A stretch of DNA of 16,959 nucleotides from Prevotellaceae bacterium (GCA_031254635.1 JAIRUB010000148.1:1-16959); one strand, 5' to 3'. Shown: positions 1 through 8,069, counted from the first letter of the stretch. Notes: a model not told the origin generated them from the sequence alone. Made by a program: numbers and translations.

Positions 1-792
1 CCGGAAATCATTAGTGGTTGCTACAATGAACACACTACCGGCGCGCCGCTGACCATCCTCTTTGCCAACAAAGATGTGAACTCAGTCGATTACGAGCGCT
101 TCCGCGATGTTCCCCGCCCCGGCCATGCCGATTTTGCCGCTTCCAAGAAATGGCATGGATATAACGATATTCGTGGCGGCGGTTATTTGTCGGGCCGACT
201 GACGGTGGCCTTGGTAGCAGCCGGAGTAATTGCTAAAAAGCTGATTGCACCGGTTAATGTTTATGCCAATTTAGTAAAGGCCGGCGGTTCCTACGATATA
301 CAGGAAGCCATTGAAGAAGCGATAAAGGAAGGCGACAGCATTGGCGGTGTGATTGAATGTTGTGTGCAAGGTCTTCCCTGTGGATGGGGCGAACCTTTCT
401 TCGACAGCGTGGAAGCCCTATTGAGTCACATTCTCTTTTCTATTCCCGGAGTAAAAGGCATAGATTTTGGCGCCGGTTTTGATGTGGCCGATATGAAAGG
501 CTCTGAGTTTAATGATGTGATAATAAACGCTACAGGACAAACCAAAGAGAATAATGCCGGCGGTATTACCGGCGGCATTACAAATGGCAACGATTTATTT
601 ATGACCGTAGCCCTGCGTCCCTCGTCAAGCATCAAAAAAGCACAGCAAACTTTCGACCTTGTTACAGAAAAAGAAACAACTCTTCAGATAGACGGCCGCC
701 ACGATACCTGCTTTGCCCTGCGGGCGTCGGTGATTGTAGAAGCGGCAGTAGCAATTGTGCTGGCAGATTTAATGCGGATAGCGAATTGCTGA
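1..792 (+). CDS. aroC: Chorismate synthase, 3' part (5' end outside window)
   Basis: Chorismate synthase converts 5-enolpyruvylshikimate-3-phosphate to chorismate using reduced FMN, the last common step of aromatic amino acid and folate synthesis, in the cytoplasm. The reading frame is open from base 1, so the gene starts upstream; about 263 residues are visible out of the usual ~360, so roughly the first 95 are missing. The GTG at 76 is internal and is not a real start. Family signatures are clear: RPGHAD at 115-132, followed by the YLSGRLT segment, then GIDFGAGF in the centre, and the C-terminal GRHDTC...VIVEAAVAIVLADL block. The C-terminus looks complete. The stop lies only 9 bp from the stop of the convergent barrel gene, and I see no strong hairpin between them. 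Identification is secure; upstream context is unknown. Confidence 0.96.
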   Translation, partial: PEIISGCYNEHTTGAPLTILFANKDVNSVDYERFRDVPRPGHADFAASKKWHGYNDIRGGGYLSGRLTVALVAAGVIAKKLIAPVNVYANLVKAGGSYDIQEAIEEAIKEGDSIGGVIECCVQGLPCGWGEPFFDSVEALLSHILFSIPGVKGIDFGAGFDVADMKGSEFNDVIINATGQTKENNAGGITGGITNGNDLFMTVALRPSSSIKKAQQTFDLVTEKETTLQIDGRHDTCFALRASVIVEAAVAIVLADLMRIANC

Positions 793-801
793 TTATTGCT
801 G

Positions 802-1677
802 TTATTCTATTTTTTCTACTTTTTCTACTTTTTCGGCTTTCTTAAAGAATAAACTACCAAGATATAAACGAAGTTTTACACCTATGGCTAATGGCGCTAC
901 CTTATTGCTCAGACTGTTGGCCATACCGTTATAGACAAAGCCGGAGGGGTAGCTTCTTGCCTGCTTGTCGTAAGCCAACAAGCTTGCCGGTTTATCTTTT
1001 CTAACATCATTCAATCCATAGTCAATATAAGCGCCTGTGTAAAGATACATAGAACCCAAACTCCATTTAACGCCGGCTTCTCCCGAAAGCATAAAAGCGG
1101 GGTTTAGCTTCATATCCGTTTTTTGATTTACTCCTTGATAATTACCAAAAGCGTACTGTGGCAAATCATCATAAGTCACATCCCATGGGAAAGCACCATC
1201 GGTAGTTAAAGATCCTATGGAGGTTTTGTAATTAGCATTAAGCGGTAGTCCAATTTTTCCACCGCCGGCCACATAAAATCCAATTTTTCCGGGAGTTTGG
1301 AATTGAAGCATTAAGGGAATAGTGAGTATCATAGCCGAGATTTCCTCCTTATAATTAGACATACTATACGAAAATTTAAAATTCGTATTCTTTAAAGTCA
1401 ACGCATCTGTGATTCTATTATACGTACCAAAAGAGGCTTTGGAATTATACAAGGCTAAGTTTAGGCCTGTTCCGACACTCCATTTAGGAGAAAAGAAAAA
1501 ATGATAACCTATGCCGGCTTCACCGCCAAACCCTGAAGTAGACTTGCCTACAGATGGTTTGAAGTTTAGTGAGGATAAGCCCCCTCCTACATTAATAGAA
1601 AATTCGTGATGATGTTGTCCCATTAATGGTAAACATATACATAGGATAAGAATTGAAGTAATTATTTTTTGTTTCAT
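802..1677 (-). CDS. Outer-membrane beta-barrel protein (PorT/OmpA-barrel-like)
   Basis: The protein has 291 residues if it starts at the ATG at 1677; an alternative in-frame ATG two codons upstream (1683) is equally possible. Residues 1-21 form a signal peptide (MKQKIITSILILCICLPLMG, cleavage near GQ). The rest alternates short amphipathic strands rich in Gly, Tyr and Phe, such as GFGGEAGIGYHFFF, WSVGTGLNLALY, IGFYVAGGGKIGLPL and GEAGVKWSLG, as expected of an 8- to 10-stranded outer-membrane barrel. The last strand (VKLRLYLGSLFF) is followed by a charged tail KKAEKVEKVEKIE instead of ending at an aromatic residue. In many Bacteroidota such a barrel precedes an OmpA peptidoglycan-binding domain, which is absent here. 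The gene lies 7 bp behind the protease gene and is probably cotranscribed with it. Its function is unknown; a structural or T9SS-related role is only a guess. Confidence 0.8.
   Translation of the reverse strand: MKQKIITSILILCICLPLMGQHHHEFSINVGGGLSSLNFKPSVGKSTSGFGGEAGIGYHFFFSPKWSVGTGLNLALYNSKASFGTYNRITDALTLKNTNFKFSYSMSNYKEEISAMILTIPLMLQFQTPGKIGFYVAGGGKIGLPLNANYKTSIGSLTTDGAFPWDVTYDDLPQYAFGNYQGVNQKTDMKLNPAFMLSGEAGVKWSLGSMYLYTGAYIDYGLNDVRKDKPASLLAYDKQARSYPSGFVYNGMANSLSNKVAPLAIGVKLRLYLGSLFFKKAEKVEKVEKIE
805..834 (-). repeat. Coding 9-bp repeat giving the EKV/EKI tail
   Basis: On the minus strand the unit GAAAAAGTA occurs twice, followed by a variant GAAAAAATA and a final GAA before the TAA stop. 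It encodes the Glu-Lys-Val/Ile tail of the barrel protein. Each unit has a run of five or six A, a typical slippage substrate, and a 9-bp unit keeps the frame when copies are lost or gained. Confidence 0.85.
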
Positions 1678-1690
1678 AATCATTGTTTTT

Positions 1691-4153
1691 TTATTTTACT
1701 ACTATATTTGTAGTGCGCTTAATTCCATCAGGGGACACAACCTGCATAACATACATTCCGGTCTTCATTCCGCTTACGTTTACTATTGCTTCGGAATTAT
1801 ACATAGGGATATTACCTTTAATTAATCCTCCGTTCAAGTCAAAGATGTTAACAACAGAGCCTTTCGGTGCATTGGCCAATTGAACGGTCACATTTTCTCC
1901 TATTGATGCAGGATTAGGATAAACAACAAATAGCGCCATTTTCGACGCATAAGCTATGTGATTGCAAAAACGAAAAATTTCACCGTTAGATGTTTTCATT
2001 TCGCAATCGTATGTAGCACCAGGTTCTATTTGAATATAAGGCTTCGTAGCTCCTTGTATAACCGTGCCATTCTTATACCATTGGAATGCAACAAAAGTAT
2101 AACCGCCATTTGTGGTAGAATTACAGTTAATGGTCGGCACATCGTCCCATTCGAACACTAGAAGATTAGACGGATCTACACCTACTGTGAGCGAAGCTCC
2201 TTCGCTAATAGCTTCAGATGAACGACTAGTCAGTTTTACACGATAAATGCCCGCATCATTAATAGTTATATCATTAATAGTATAACTTGATGCGTTAGCT
2301 CCTGCTATATCTTGCCAATAGTTATCATTTAGGTGTTTTTGCCATTGATACTTCAATTCAAGTCCTGTTCCTTCTGCCATAAAAGTATGAGAGCCGCCTG
2401 CGCATACAAAGGACTCTGTTGGCGTTGGTTGTTGGGTAATAATTGTTGGATAAGCAGTAATTGTCAATATTCCATTTACATCAGTAATGAGATAATCTGC
2501 AGGCATCAAGTTTTCACTGTTCACCACGATAGTATAAGTTCCAGCAGGAGACATACTATTTGCAACAGTAGTAAGCGTAGAAGAAACTATATCCGCATAG
2601 GTGTGTGTGCCCTGCGGTTGGCCTGTTATAGTTGTTGTCAAAGCAGGCACAGTTTCACTTTCTTGCATTTGCTTGTTGTCGGCAGTTACTACTATTGGTA
2701 TTCTATCGTCTGTGCTTGCATATGTGCCGTCTATATATTCTTCACCACTATCAATTGGATCCAAATAAGGTTTCATCCATTCCGTGTTGTTGGCCGATTG
2801 ATCCCAGTGGTACCATAATTTTCCATAAAGGTTAGTTCCACTTAAATTAGTACATGACGAATTACCACCGGAAAGCGTTCCCACTACCCGTTTGTTTTGG
2901 TCAAATAAAGGGGAGCCTGAAGAACCTCCTTCGGTTACCCCATGTCCACTCTGAGTAGCCACAAAAATAACACGCCAGCCGGAGTTGGGCGCGGTTGTTC
3001 CGCCTGCCCCAAAATTACCATTGGCTGATACTGCAGTTGCTGTAAAAGTAGATATTTTCTTTACATCGGCATTGGGGTGATGAATACCTACGCCACTAGT
3101 AGCAGGTACATTTCGCCTATCCCAACCATTAAAATATATTCCATTATCCATAAACCATTGTGGAGTACCTTCATTTAGGCGTAAAAGTTGACCATCCGAA
3201 CCTCCATCCAAAGGAATATCTGTCAATGATGTAGCACCTGTTATCGTAGGCACACTAGGATCTGAACGACCTGAACATGAATGATGTTCGTATTTAAAAT
3301 AATAAATGGTTTGGTTGATTTGAGACGACGTTAAATCTTCGTAACAATGCCAAGCACTCAGGAAAAGAGGGTCAAAGTTATACGCTGTATTGTTAATTAA
3401 GGATCCGGAGCATAAGGCATAATATCCACCACCGACAGGCGTAACAATACGTACCACGCCTTCCTTTTGGTCAAGCCAATCATCACCTTCGGGACAAATC
3501 ACATTAACCATACAAGAACCGGAAGGGCCAAATTGTATTCTTGGCGGGCTATCTGTATTTGATCTTTCCGAATACAAATAATTATACCCATAAACTACTC
3601 CTGTGATAACAATAGGAGTGTTGAAGCTTCCACCTATAGGAGCCACATATTCCAAAATAATTCTATCTCCTGAAACAAACTCAGTCGCATATTCAGCTTT
3701 TTTAGGGTTATTAGCGTCCGTATAAGCGCCCAACACACGTGAACGGTCATCATTATAAATAAATAATTGCCCGTCGGTTGGAATGTCAAATTTGTCATAA
3801 GTTAGCATGATAGCAATGGCATCTCTTGCTGCAATGCTCAATCTCCAAATATGTTGCCCATTCGGAAGGGTTGTCCATTCACCTGAATTTTCGGTAGTGA
3901 GGTTATTTACCGGAATAATCTTACCTACACGTGGCGGCATACCAGCAGCTTCACGCTGAACATCTTCCGTACGCATGGCAACCACATCAAAATCTATAGG
4001 CAAACTTATTGCCGATCGTAATGTTTCGTGCCCTGTTTCATACCGGAAACTGGGTGGCGTACCTCCTATGCTAATTTGAGCAAGAGAAGGAGTAACCCAA
4101 ATTACTGTCACCAATAGCATCAGTAATCTTAAACATAATAGTGTTTTTTTCAT
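1691..4153 (-). CDS. T9SS-exported lysyl-endopeptidase-like serine protease
   Basis: The product has 820 residues with start at ATG 4153, which is followed by a signal peptide (1-26, ending SLAQ). An upstream extension to 4282 is rejected because a promoter lies inside it. Domains: propeptide-like region ~30-205 (TTLPNGQHIWRLSI, LFIYNDDRS); trypsin-fold protease ~210-470; MBG-like beta domain ~485-567; Ig-like domain ~570-657; a second Ig-like module ~664-737 (FQWYKNG); T9SS type A sorting domain ~738-820 (YPNPAS, then a G-M-Y-V-M-Q-V strand). The catalytic triad is His269 (SAWHC), probably Asp320 (GSDGQLLRL) and Ser412 (GGSSGSP). Six cysteines (214, 220, 248, 270, 293, 434) match the disulfide pattern of Achromobacter protease I. 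The sorting domain implies outer-membrane translocation and surface attachment or release. The barrel gene follows 7 bp downstream. The protease family is secure; the cleavage specificity is not. Confidence 0.93.
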   Translation of the reverse strand: MKKTLLCLRLLMLLVTVIWVTPSLAQISIGGTPPSFRYETGHETLRSAISLPIDFDVVAMRTEDVQREAAGMPPRVGKIIPVNNLTTENSGEWTTLPNGQHIWRLSIAARDAIAIMLTYDKFDIPTDGQLFIYNDDRSRVLGAYTDANNPKKAEYATEFVSGDRIILEYVAPIGGSFNTPIVITGVVYGYNYLYSERSNTDSPPRIQFGPSGSCMVNVICPEGDDWLDQKEGVVRIVTPVGGGYYALCSGSLINNTAYNFDPLFLSAWHCYEDLTSSQINQTIYYFKYEHHSCSGRSDPSVPTITGATSLTDIPLDGGSDGQLLRLNEGTPQWFMDNGIYFNGWDRRNVPATSGVGIHHPNADVKKISTFTATAVSANGNFGAGGTTAPNSGWRVIFVATQSGHGVTEGGSSGSPLFDQNKRVVGTLSGGNSSCTNLSGTNLYGKLWYHWDQSANNTEWMKPYLDPIDSGEEYIDGTYASTDDRIPIVVTADNKQMQESETVPALTTTITGQPQGTHTYADIVSSTLTTVANSMSPAGTYTIVVNSENLMPADYLITDVNGILTITAYPTIITQQPTPTESFVCAGGSHTFMAEGTGLELKYQWQKHLNDNYWQDIAGANASSYTINDITINDAGIYRVKLTSRSSEAISEGASLTVGVDPSNLLVFEWDDVPTINCNSTTNGGYTFVAFQWYKNGTVIQGATKPYIQIEPGATYDCEMKTSNGEIFRFCNHIAYASKMALFVVYPNPASIGENVTVQLANAPKGSVVNIFDLNGGLIKGNIPMYNSEAIVNVSGMKTGMYVMQVVSPDGIKRTTNIVVK

Positions 4154-4223
4154 AGATATAAAATTTAGTATTTTAGTATTATTTAAACCATATAAACAAC
4201 AAGACAAAATCAATAATATTTTA

Positions 4224-4254
4224 CAAATATAACAAGTAAAGAGGGGAAAAACAA
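4224..4254 (-). promoter_or_regulatory. Bacteroidota-type promoter of the protease-barrel unit
   Basis: On the minus strand the -7 box TATATTTG (4231-4224) fits TAnnTTTG, with a TTG at 4254-4252 as the -33 element and a 20-bp spacer, which is the expected spacing. It lies about 70 bp upstream of the ATG at 4153 and inside the longer open frame that runs to 4282, which argues for the shorter protein. Confidence 0.6.
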
Positions 4255-4336
4255 GAAAATGAAGAAAAACAGAATAAAACACAATGTAACATCCTGATTT
4301 TAACCATAAAATAAATTTATAGCATTGGGATGTTTT

Positions 4337-4383
4337 TAATTTGCTGATTTATAATTATTTGATCGTTTGATCGTTTAATCACC
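4337..4383 (+). repeat. 8-bp-phased T(A/G)AT array between divergent genes
   Basis: Six consecutive short units each begin TAAT or TGAT: TAATTTGC, TGATTTA (7 bp), TAATTATT, TGATCGTT, TGATCGTT and TAATCACC. Two units are identical (4360-4375). The array lies just upstream of the pepP -7 box, in the gap between the divergent protease and pepP genes. Confidence 0.6.
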
Positions 4384-4404
4384 ATATTGTATAGAAATAA
4401 TCAC

Positions 4405-4412
4405 TATCTTTG
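4405..4412 (+). promoter_or_regulatory. pepP -7 box TATCTTTG
   Basis: TATCTTTG is a perfect match to TAnnTTTG and lies 29 bp upstream of the pepP ATG at 4442. The -33 element is weak: the nearest TTG (4387-4389) is only 15 bp away, and at the normal distance there is no clear TTTG. The predicted 5' leader is about 20 nt. Confidence 0.6.
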
Positions 4413-4441
4413 TAAGTTAAACTCCTTAGAAATTAAGAATT

Positions 4442-5833
4442 ATGTTTAGTGCAACTATTTATCAACAACGTCGTTTGCGTTTACGTGAACAAATTCCGTC
4501 CGGACTATTATTATTTTTAGGCAATGTGGAAGCGCCGATGAATTATAACGCCAACATCTACCGTTTCCGCCAGGACAGTTCTTTCCTTTATTTTTTCGGC
4601 TTAGACGAGCCTGCATTAGCTGGAATTATTGATGTGGATGCGGTTACCGAAACCCTGTTTGGCAATGATGTGGATATGGATGATATTATATGGATGGGGC
4701 CGCAACCCTCCATGCGTGATAAGGCCGACAAATGCGGTGTAAAAAATGTGATGCCCTACGCCAAATTAGCAGATGTTGTTGCTGAGGCGGTGAAAAAAGG
4801 TCGGACAATACATTTCCTGCCGCCTTATCGTTTTGCCAATAAACTTCTGCTAAAAAATCTACTGAATATTGCGCCGGAAGAACAAAAGGCTAAAGCTTCT
4901 CCGGAATTTATTCGTGCTGTGGTGAACCTGCGTATTACCAAAGAAGCCTGCGAAATTGCAGAGATTGATAAAGCATGTAATATTGGCTATGCCATACATA
5001 TAGCAGCCATGAAGTTGTGTAAACCGGGGATTAGAGAAAGTTGCATTGCCGGAGTAATAGAAGGGATGGCAATTAGCGAGGGTTATATGCCTTCGTTTCC
5101 GGTTATTCTTTCCCAAAACGGCGAAACATTACACAATCATGATCACAGTCAGATACTCACTGAAGGGCGCTTATTGGTAATTGATGCCGGCGCGGAAACT
5201 ACCATGCATTATGCTTCCGACTTTACACGCACCCTGCCTGCCGGTGGGCGTTATACTTCAAAACAAAAAGAAGTTTATGATATCGTGTTGGCTGCCAATA
5301 ATCGCGCCTTCAATTTGACAAAACCGGGCATTACTTATCGCAGTGTGCACCTCGAAGTAGCTAAGGTAATTACAGAAGGGCTGCAACAGCTCGGACTGAT
5401 GAAGGGCGATGTGGAAGCATCGGTGGCAGCAGGCGCTCATGCATTGTTCTTTCCCCATGGCTTGGGGCACCAAATGGGGCTTGATGTACACGATATGGAA
5501 GACTTGGGAGAAAACTATGTGGGTTATGATAATGAAACAGAACGCGCCAAACAGTTCGGTTTGGGCTACCTGCGTATGGGACGTAAATTACAGGTGAATT
5601 ATTGTGTCAGCAATGAACCGGGCATTTATTTTATTCCCGCACTTATTGAGCAGTGGAAACAAGAAAATAAATTAGCGGAATTTATCAACTACACCAGAGT
5701 AACCGGATACATTGGCTTTGGCGGCATACGCCTCGAAGATGACTTACTGATTACCGAAAACGGCTGCCGTATATTAGGAGATAAACGCTTGCCGATTACC
5801 ACAGAAGAAGTGGAATCAACAATGAACAATTAA
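4442..5833 (+). CDS. pepP: Xaa-Pro aminopeptidase (aminopeptidase P, M24B)
   Basis: Aminopeptidase P is a cytoplasmic dinuclear metallopeptidase that removes an N-terminal residue preceding proline. The protein has 463 residues, typical for the family, with an N-terminal AMP_N domain (~1-145, including YRFRQDSSFLYFFGLDEP) and a C-terminal pita-bread catalytic domain (~165-445). All five metal ligands can be placed: Asp248 (VIDAG), Asp260 (ASDFTRT), His343 (HGLGHQMG), Glu392 (NEPG) and Glu432 (RLEDD). The accessory histidines His339 and His350 are also present, so the enzyme should be active. The ATG at 4442 follows a -7 box at a suitable distance. The TMTC-like gene starts 51 bp downstream on the same strand and may be cotranscribed. 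The last codons fall inside a 10-bp direct repeat. Confidence 0.95.
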   Translation: MFSATIYQQRRLRLREQIPSGLLLFLGNVEAPMNYNANIYRFRQDSSFLYFFGLDEPALAGIIDVDAVTETLFGNDVDMDDIIWMGPQPSMRDKADKCGVKNVMPYAKLADVVAEAVKKGRTIHFLPPYRFANKLLLKNLLNIAPEEQKAKASPEFIRAVVNLRITKEACEIAEIDKACNIGYAIHIAAMKLCKPGIRESCIAGVIEGMAISEGYMPSFPVILSQNGETLHNHDHSQILTEGRLLVIDAGAETTMHYASDFTRTLPAGGRYTSKQKEVYDIVLAANNRAFNLTKPGITYRSVHLEVAKVITEGLQQLGLMKGDVEASVAAGAHALFFPHGLGHQMGLDVHDMEDLGENYVGYDNETERAKQFGLGYLRMGRKLQVNYCVSNEPGIYFIPALIEQWKQENKLAEFINYTRVTGYIGFGGIRLEDDLLITENGCRILGDKRLPITTEEVESTMNN

Positions 5834-5844
5834 TAATGAACAAT
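5821..5844 (+). repeat. AATGAACAAT direct repeat spanning the pepP stop
   Basis: AATGAACAAT occurs at 5821-5830 and again at 5835-5844, separated by TAAT. The first copy supplies the last codons of pepP (ATG AAC AAT), and the stop TAA lies between the copies. A second in-frame TAA follows immediately. Confidence 0.75.
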
Positions 5845-5884
5845 ATATATTAAACTTTATAAACTTTCCAACTTTTAACTGATT

Positions 5885-8068
5885 ATGAAGCAACAGCATC
5901 AAAAGAAACGGCCGTCAGCAGCAACACCCATAAAAAAAGCAGCTCCCATAAAGCAAACCACAAAAAATACTCCGTTTATTAATCCCGGATATGAAATGCC
6001 GAAATGGATATACGGTATAATCGTCGCCTTCTGTTTTGTGTGTTTCGGCAGTACAATGTTTAACCAGTATGCCCTGGATGACACCATGGTGATTACCCAG
6101 AATGAGTTTGTGAAGCGGGGAGAAATTGGAAAAATTTTCAAGTACGATACCTTTATGGGCCGTTACGGCGAACAACAAATCAATTTGCCCGGAGGGCGTT
6201 ACCGTCCTTTGTCGGTAGTATCCTTAGCTATCGAGTATCAAATATTCACAGATGCCGATACCAAGCAAATTATTTTGGATAAACTGAGTGAAGAAAAAGA
6301 TCCGGCAGGAAATGTAATTAAAGCCAAGCAAAATGACGATGATGCGCCCTTATTGGTAAAAACACCCTTGCCCTATGTTAATCACTTCATGAATATCATG
6401 TATTATGCAATTACTGCTTGTTTGTTATTGTTGATTTTATTATGTTTATTTCCTTTAAAATCGAATAAGGGATGGGGCTTGTTATTTAATGTTCCGGTAC
6501 TCACCGTACTTTTCTTTATAGCACATCCGACACACAGCGAGGTGGTGGCTAACATTAAGGGGCGTGATGAAATTATGACATTGCTGGGAGCCTTGGGAGC
6601 CTTGTGGTTTACATTGCGATGGGTCGATACCAACAAAATGAAGTATATGGCCTATAGCTTCCTTTGTTTCTTAGCCGGTTTGTTCTCAAAAGAAAATGCT
6701 ACTACTTTCTTGGCGGTAATCCCGCTTACGGTTTATTTCTTTACCAATGCCTCATTCAAACGTAATTTTGTATCGATGCTGCCCCTTATCGGCGCTTTTC
6801 TGATTTGGTATGCGATTCGAGCGGTGGCTACAGACACCACTAAGATGCCGGAAACAGAGCTGATGAATAATCCATTCCTGCTGATGACAGGCGCTGAGAA
6901 ATGGGCATCCATTATTTATGTGCTGGGGCGTTACCTGTGGTTAACAATATGGCCATACCCGCTCACTACCGATTATTATCCCTACCATATTCCCATTATG
7001 CAATTTTCAGATATTATAGTCATCTTTATTACGCTATTATATATTGCTTTGGGAATATTTATTCTTTGGGGAATTATCAAGAAAAATAAATATGCTTATG
7101 CTGCTATTTGGTATTATATTCCCCTTTCCATTGTGTCTAATATCTTTGTGATGGTAGGTACATTCATGAACGAGCGTTTTATCTTCATTTCAACCATTGG
7201 GTTCTGTATGGTGCTGGCCGATATTCTCATTTATCAAATACCTAAATGGATAAAAAAGGAACAACTATACCGCTATGCGATAAGCGGATTTACAATAGTG
7301 GTGCTATTTTTGTATGCGGTAGTGGCCATAGGGCGTAATCAGGCCTGGTTCGACGATTTTACCTTATCAACTACCGACGTAAAGGTATCGCACAAGAGTG
7401 CAAAATCGAACTATGATGCGGCACGTGTGTATAACATAGAAATGCAGAAGCAGCAAGATTCTACTGCCCGCGACAGTATTACCCGTTGCATTTATAAGTA
7501 TTCCCACAAGGCTGTGCGGATTCATCCGAATTATGAAAATGCCCTGCTATTAGCAGCCTGGTCGTCCGCCGCTTTAAATGAACCGCCCGATTCTGCGATA
7601 AAGTTTTTATTACAGTTGGCAGGCCGTAATCCCTATAATCCTTTTGTGTTGGATGCGATGGTGATGAATGCTTATCGTATTCCAGATGTAGCACAGCGAG
7701 AGGCTATATGGCGCCACACGCTGCAAAGAACGCCCGAACGTTTTGAGTCGAACTATTATTTAGCTTCAGTGTTGGCTAAAGAACAAAGGAAGTATGAAGA
7801 ATCTCTGCCATACTTTGAAAAGGCTATAGCGCTTAATCCAAAACATGTAGCCGCTTTGGTTGATTATGGGGCTATCAACAGCGGCTTAGGTCGCTACCTG
7901 AAAGCTTTAGACGCATTTACAAAAGCTGTTCAATTAGCCCCTCAAGATACTTTGGCATTGAAAAATCTTTGGGTAACATATCTGAATTTGGGTGATATGG
8001 CAAAGGCGCAACTAACACACGAAAGATATATGCAAGTAAGACAAATGGCGCTGCAACAACCGCAATAG
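5885..8068 (+). CDS. TMTC-like GT-C membrane protein with C-terminal TPRs
   Basis: This 727-residue protein resembles the TMTC group of GT-C glycosyltransferases; the eukaryotic members are O-mannosyltransferases. After a basic cytoplasmic N-terminus (1-40) comes TM1 (~41-58), then an acidic pair in the first outside loop (YALDD, 65-66) where GT-C enzymes carry catalytic or metal-binding acids. The loop continues with GGRYRPLS (103-110) and, after a gap, NHFMN (166-170). Next are HPTHSEVVANIKGRDE (214-229) and SKEN (268-271), both typical of the group. Roughly 11-12 membrane segments end near 482. Residues ~530-715 contain TPR-like helical pairs (for example YEESLPYFEKAIALNPKHVAAL) and would face the periplasm if the topology follows the family. 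A charged stretch of ~40 residues (122-162) interrupts the first loop. Donor and acceptor are unknown; a lipid-linked sugar donor is an inference from the fold. Confidence 0.8.
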   Translation: MKQQHQKKRPSAATPIKKAAPIKQTTKNTPFINPGYEMPKWIYGIIVAFCFVCFGSTMFNQYALDDTMVITQNEFVKRGEIGKIFKYDTFMGRYGEQQINLPGGRYRPLSVVSLAIEYQIFTDADTKQIILDKLSEEKDPAGNVIKAKQNDDDAPLLVKTPLPYVNHFMNIMYYAITACLLLLILLCLFPLKSNKGWGLLFNVPVLTVLFFIAHPTHSEVVANIKGRDEIMTLLGALGALWFTLRWVDTNKMKYMAYSFLCFLAGLFSKENATTFLAVIPLTVYFFTNASFKRNFVSMLPLIGAFLIWYAIRAVATDTTKMPETELMNNPFLLMTGAEKWASIIYVLGRYLWLTIWPYPLTTDYYPYHIPIMQFSDIIVIFITLLYIALGIFILWGIIKKNKYAYAAIWYYIPLSIVSNIFVMVGTFMNERFIFISTIGFCMVLADILIYQIPKWIKKEQLYRYAISGFTIVVLFLYAVVAIGRNQAWFDDFTLSTTDVKVSHKSAKSNYDAARVYNIEMQKQQDSTARDSITRCIYKYSHKAVRIHPNYENALLLAAWSSAALNEPPDSAIKFLLQLAGRNPYNPFVLDAMVMNAYRIPDVAQREAIWRHTLQRTPERFESNYYLASVLAKEQRKYEESLPYFEKAIALNPKHVAALVDYGAINSGLGRYLKALDAFTKAVQLAPQDTLALKNLWVTYLNLGDMAKAQLTHERYMQVRQMALQQPQ

Positions 8069-8069
8069 T

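Noticed and set aside
750..790. AGCAATT / AATTGCT inverted repeat at the end of aroC
   Set aside because: The arms are only 7 bp with a 27-nt loop inside coding sequence; too weak to call a terminator.
2333..2818. Plus-strand open frame of 161 codons inside the protease gene
   Set aside because: It is antisense to a well-supported protease, has no family features and is rich in Cys, Tyr and Ser as expected of a shadow frame.
4154..4282. N-terminal extension of the protease by 43 residues
   Set aside because: A promoter with correct spacing lies inside the extension, and the internal ATG at 4153 starts a clean signal peptide.
4288..4334. AACATCC / GGATGTT inverted repeat in the divergent gap
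   Set aside because: Seven-bp arms 33 bp apart in AT-rich DNA can occur by chance; no support for an operator beyond position.
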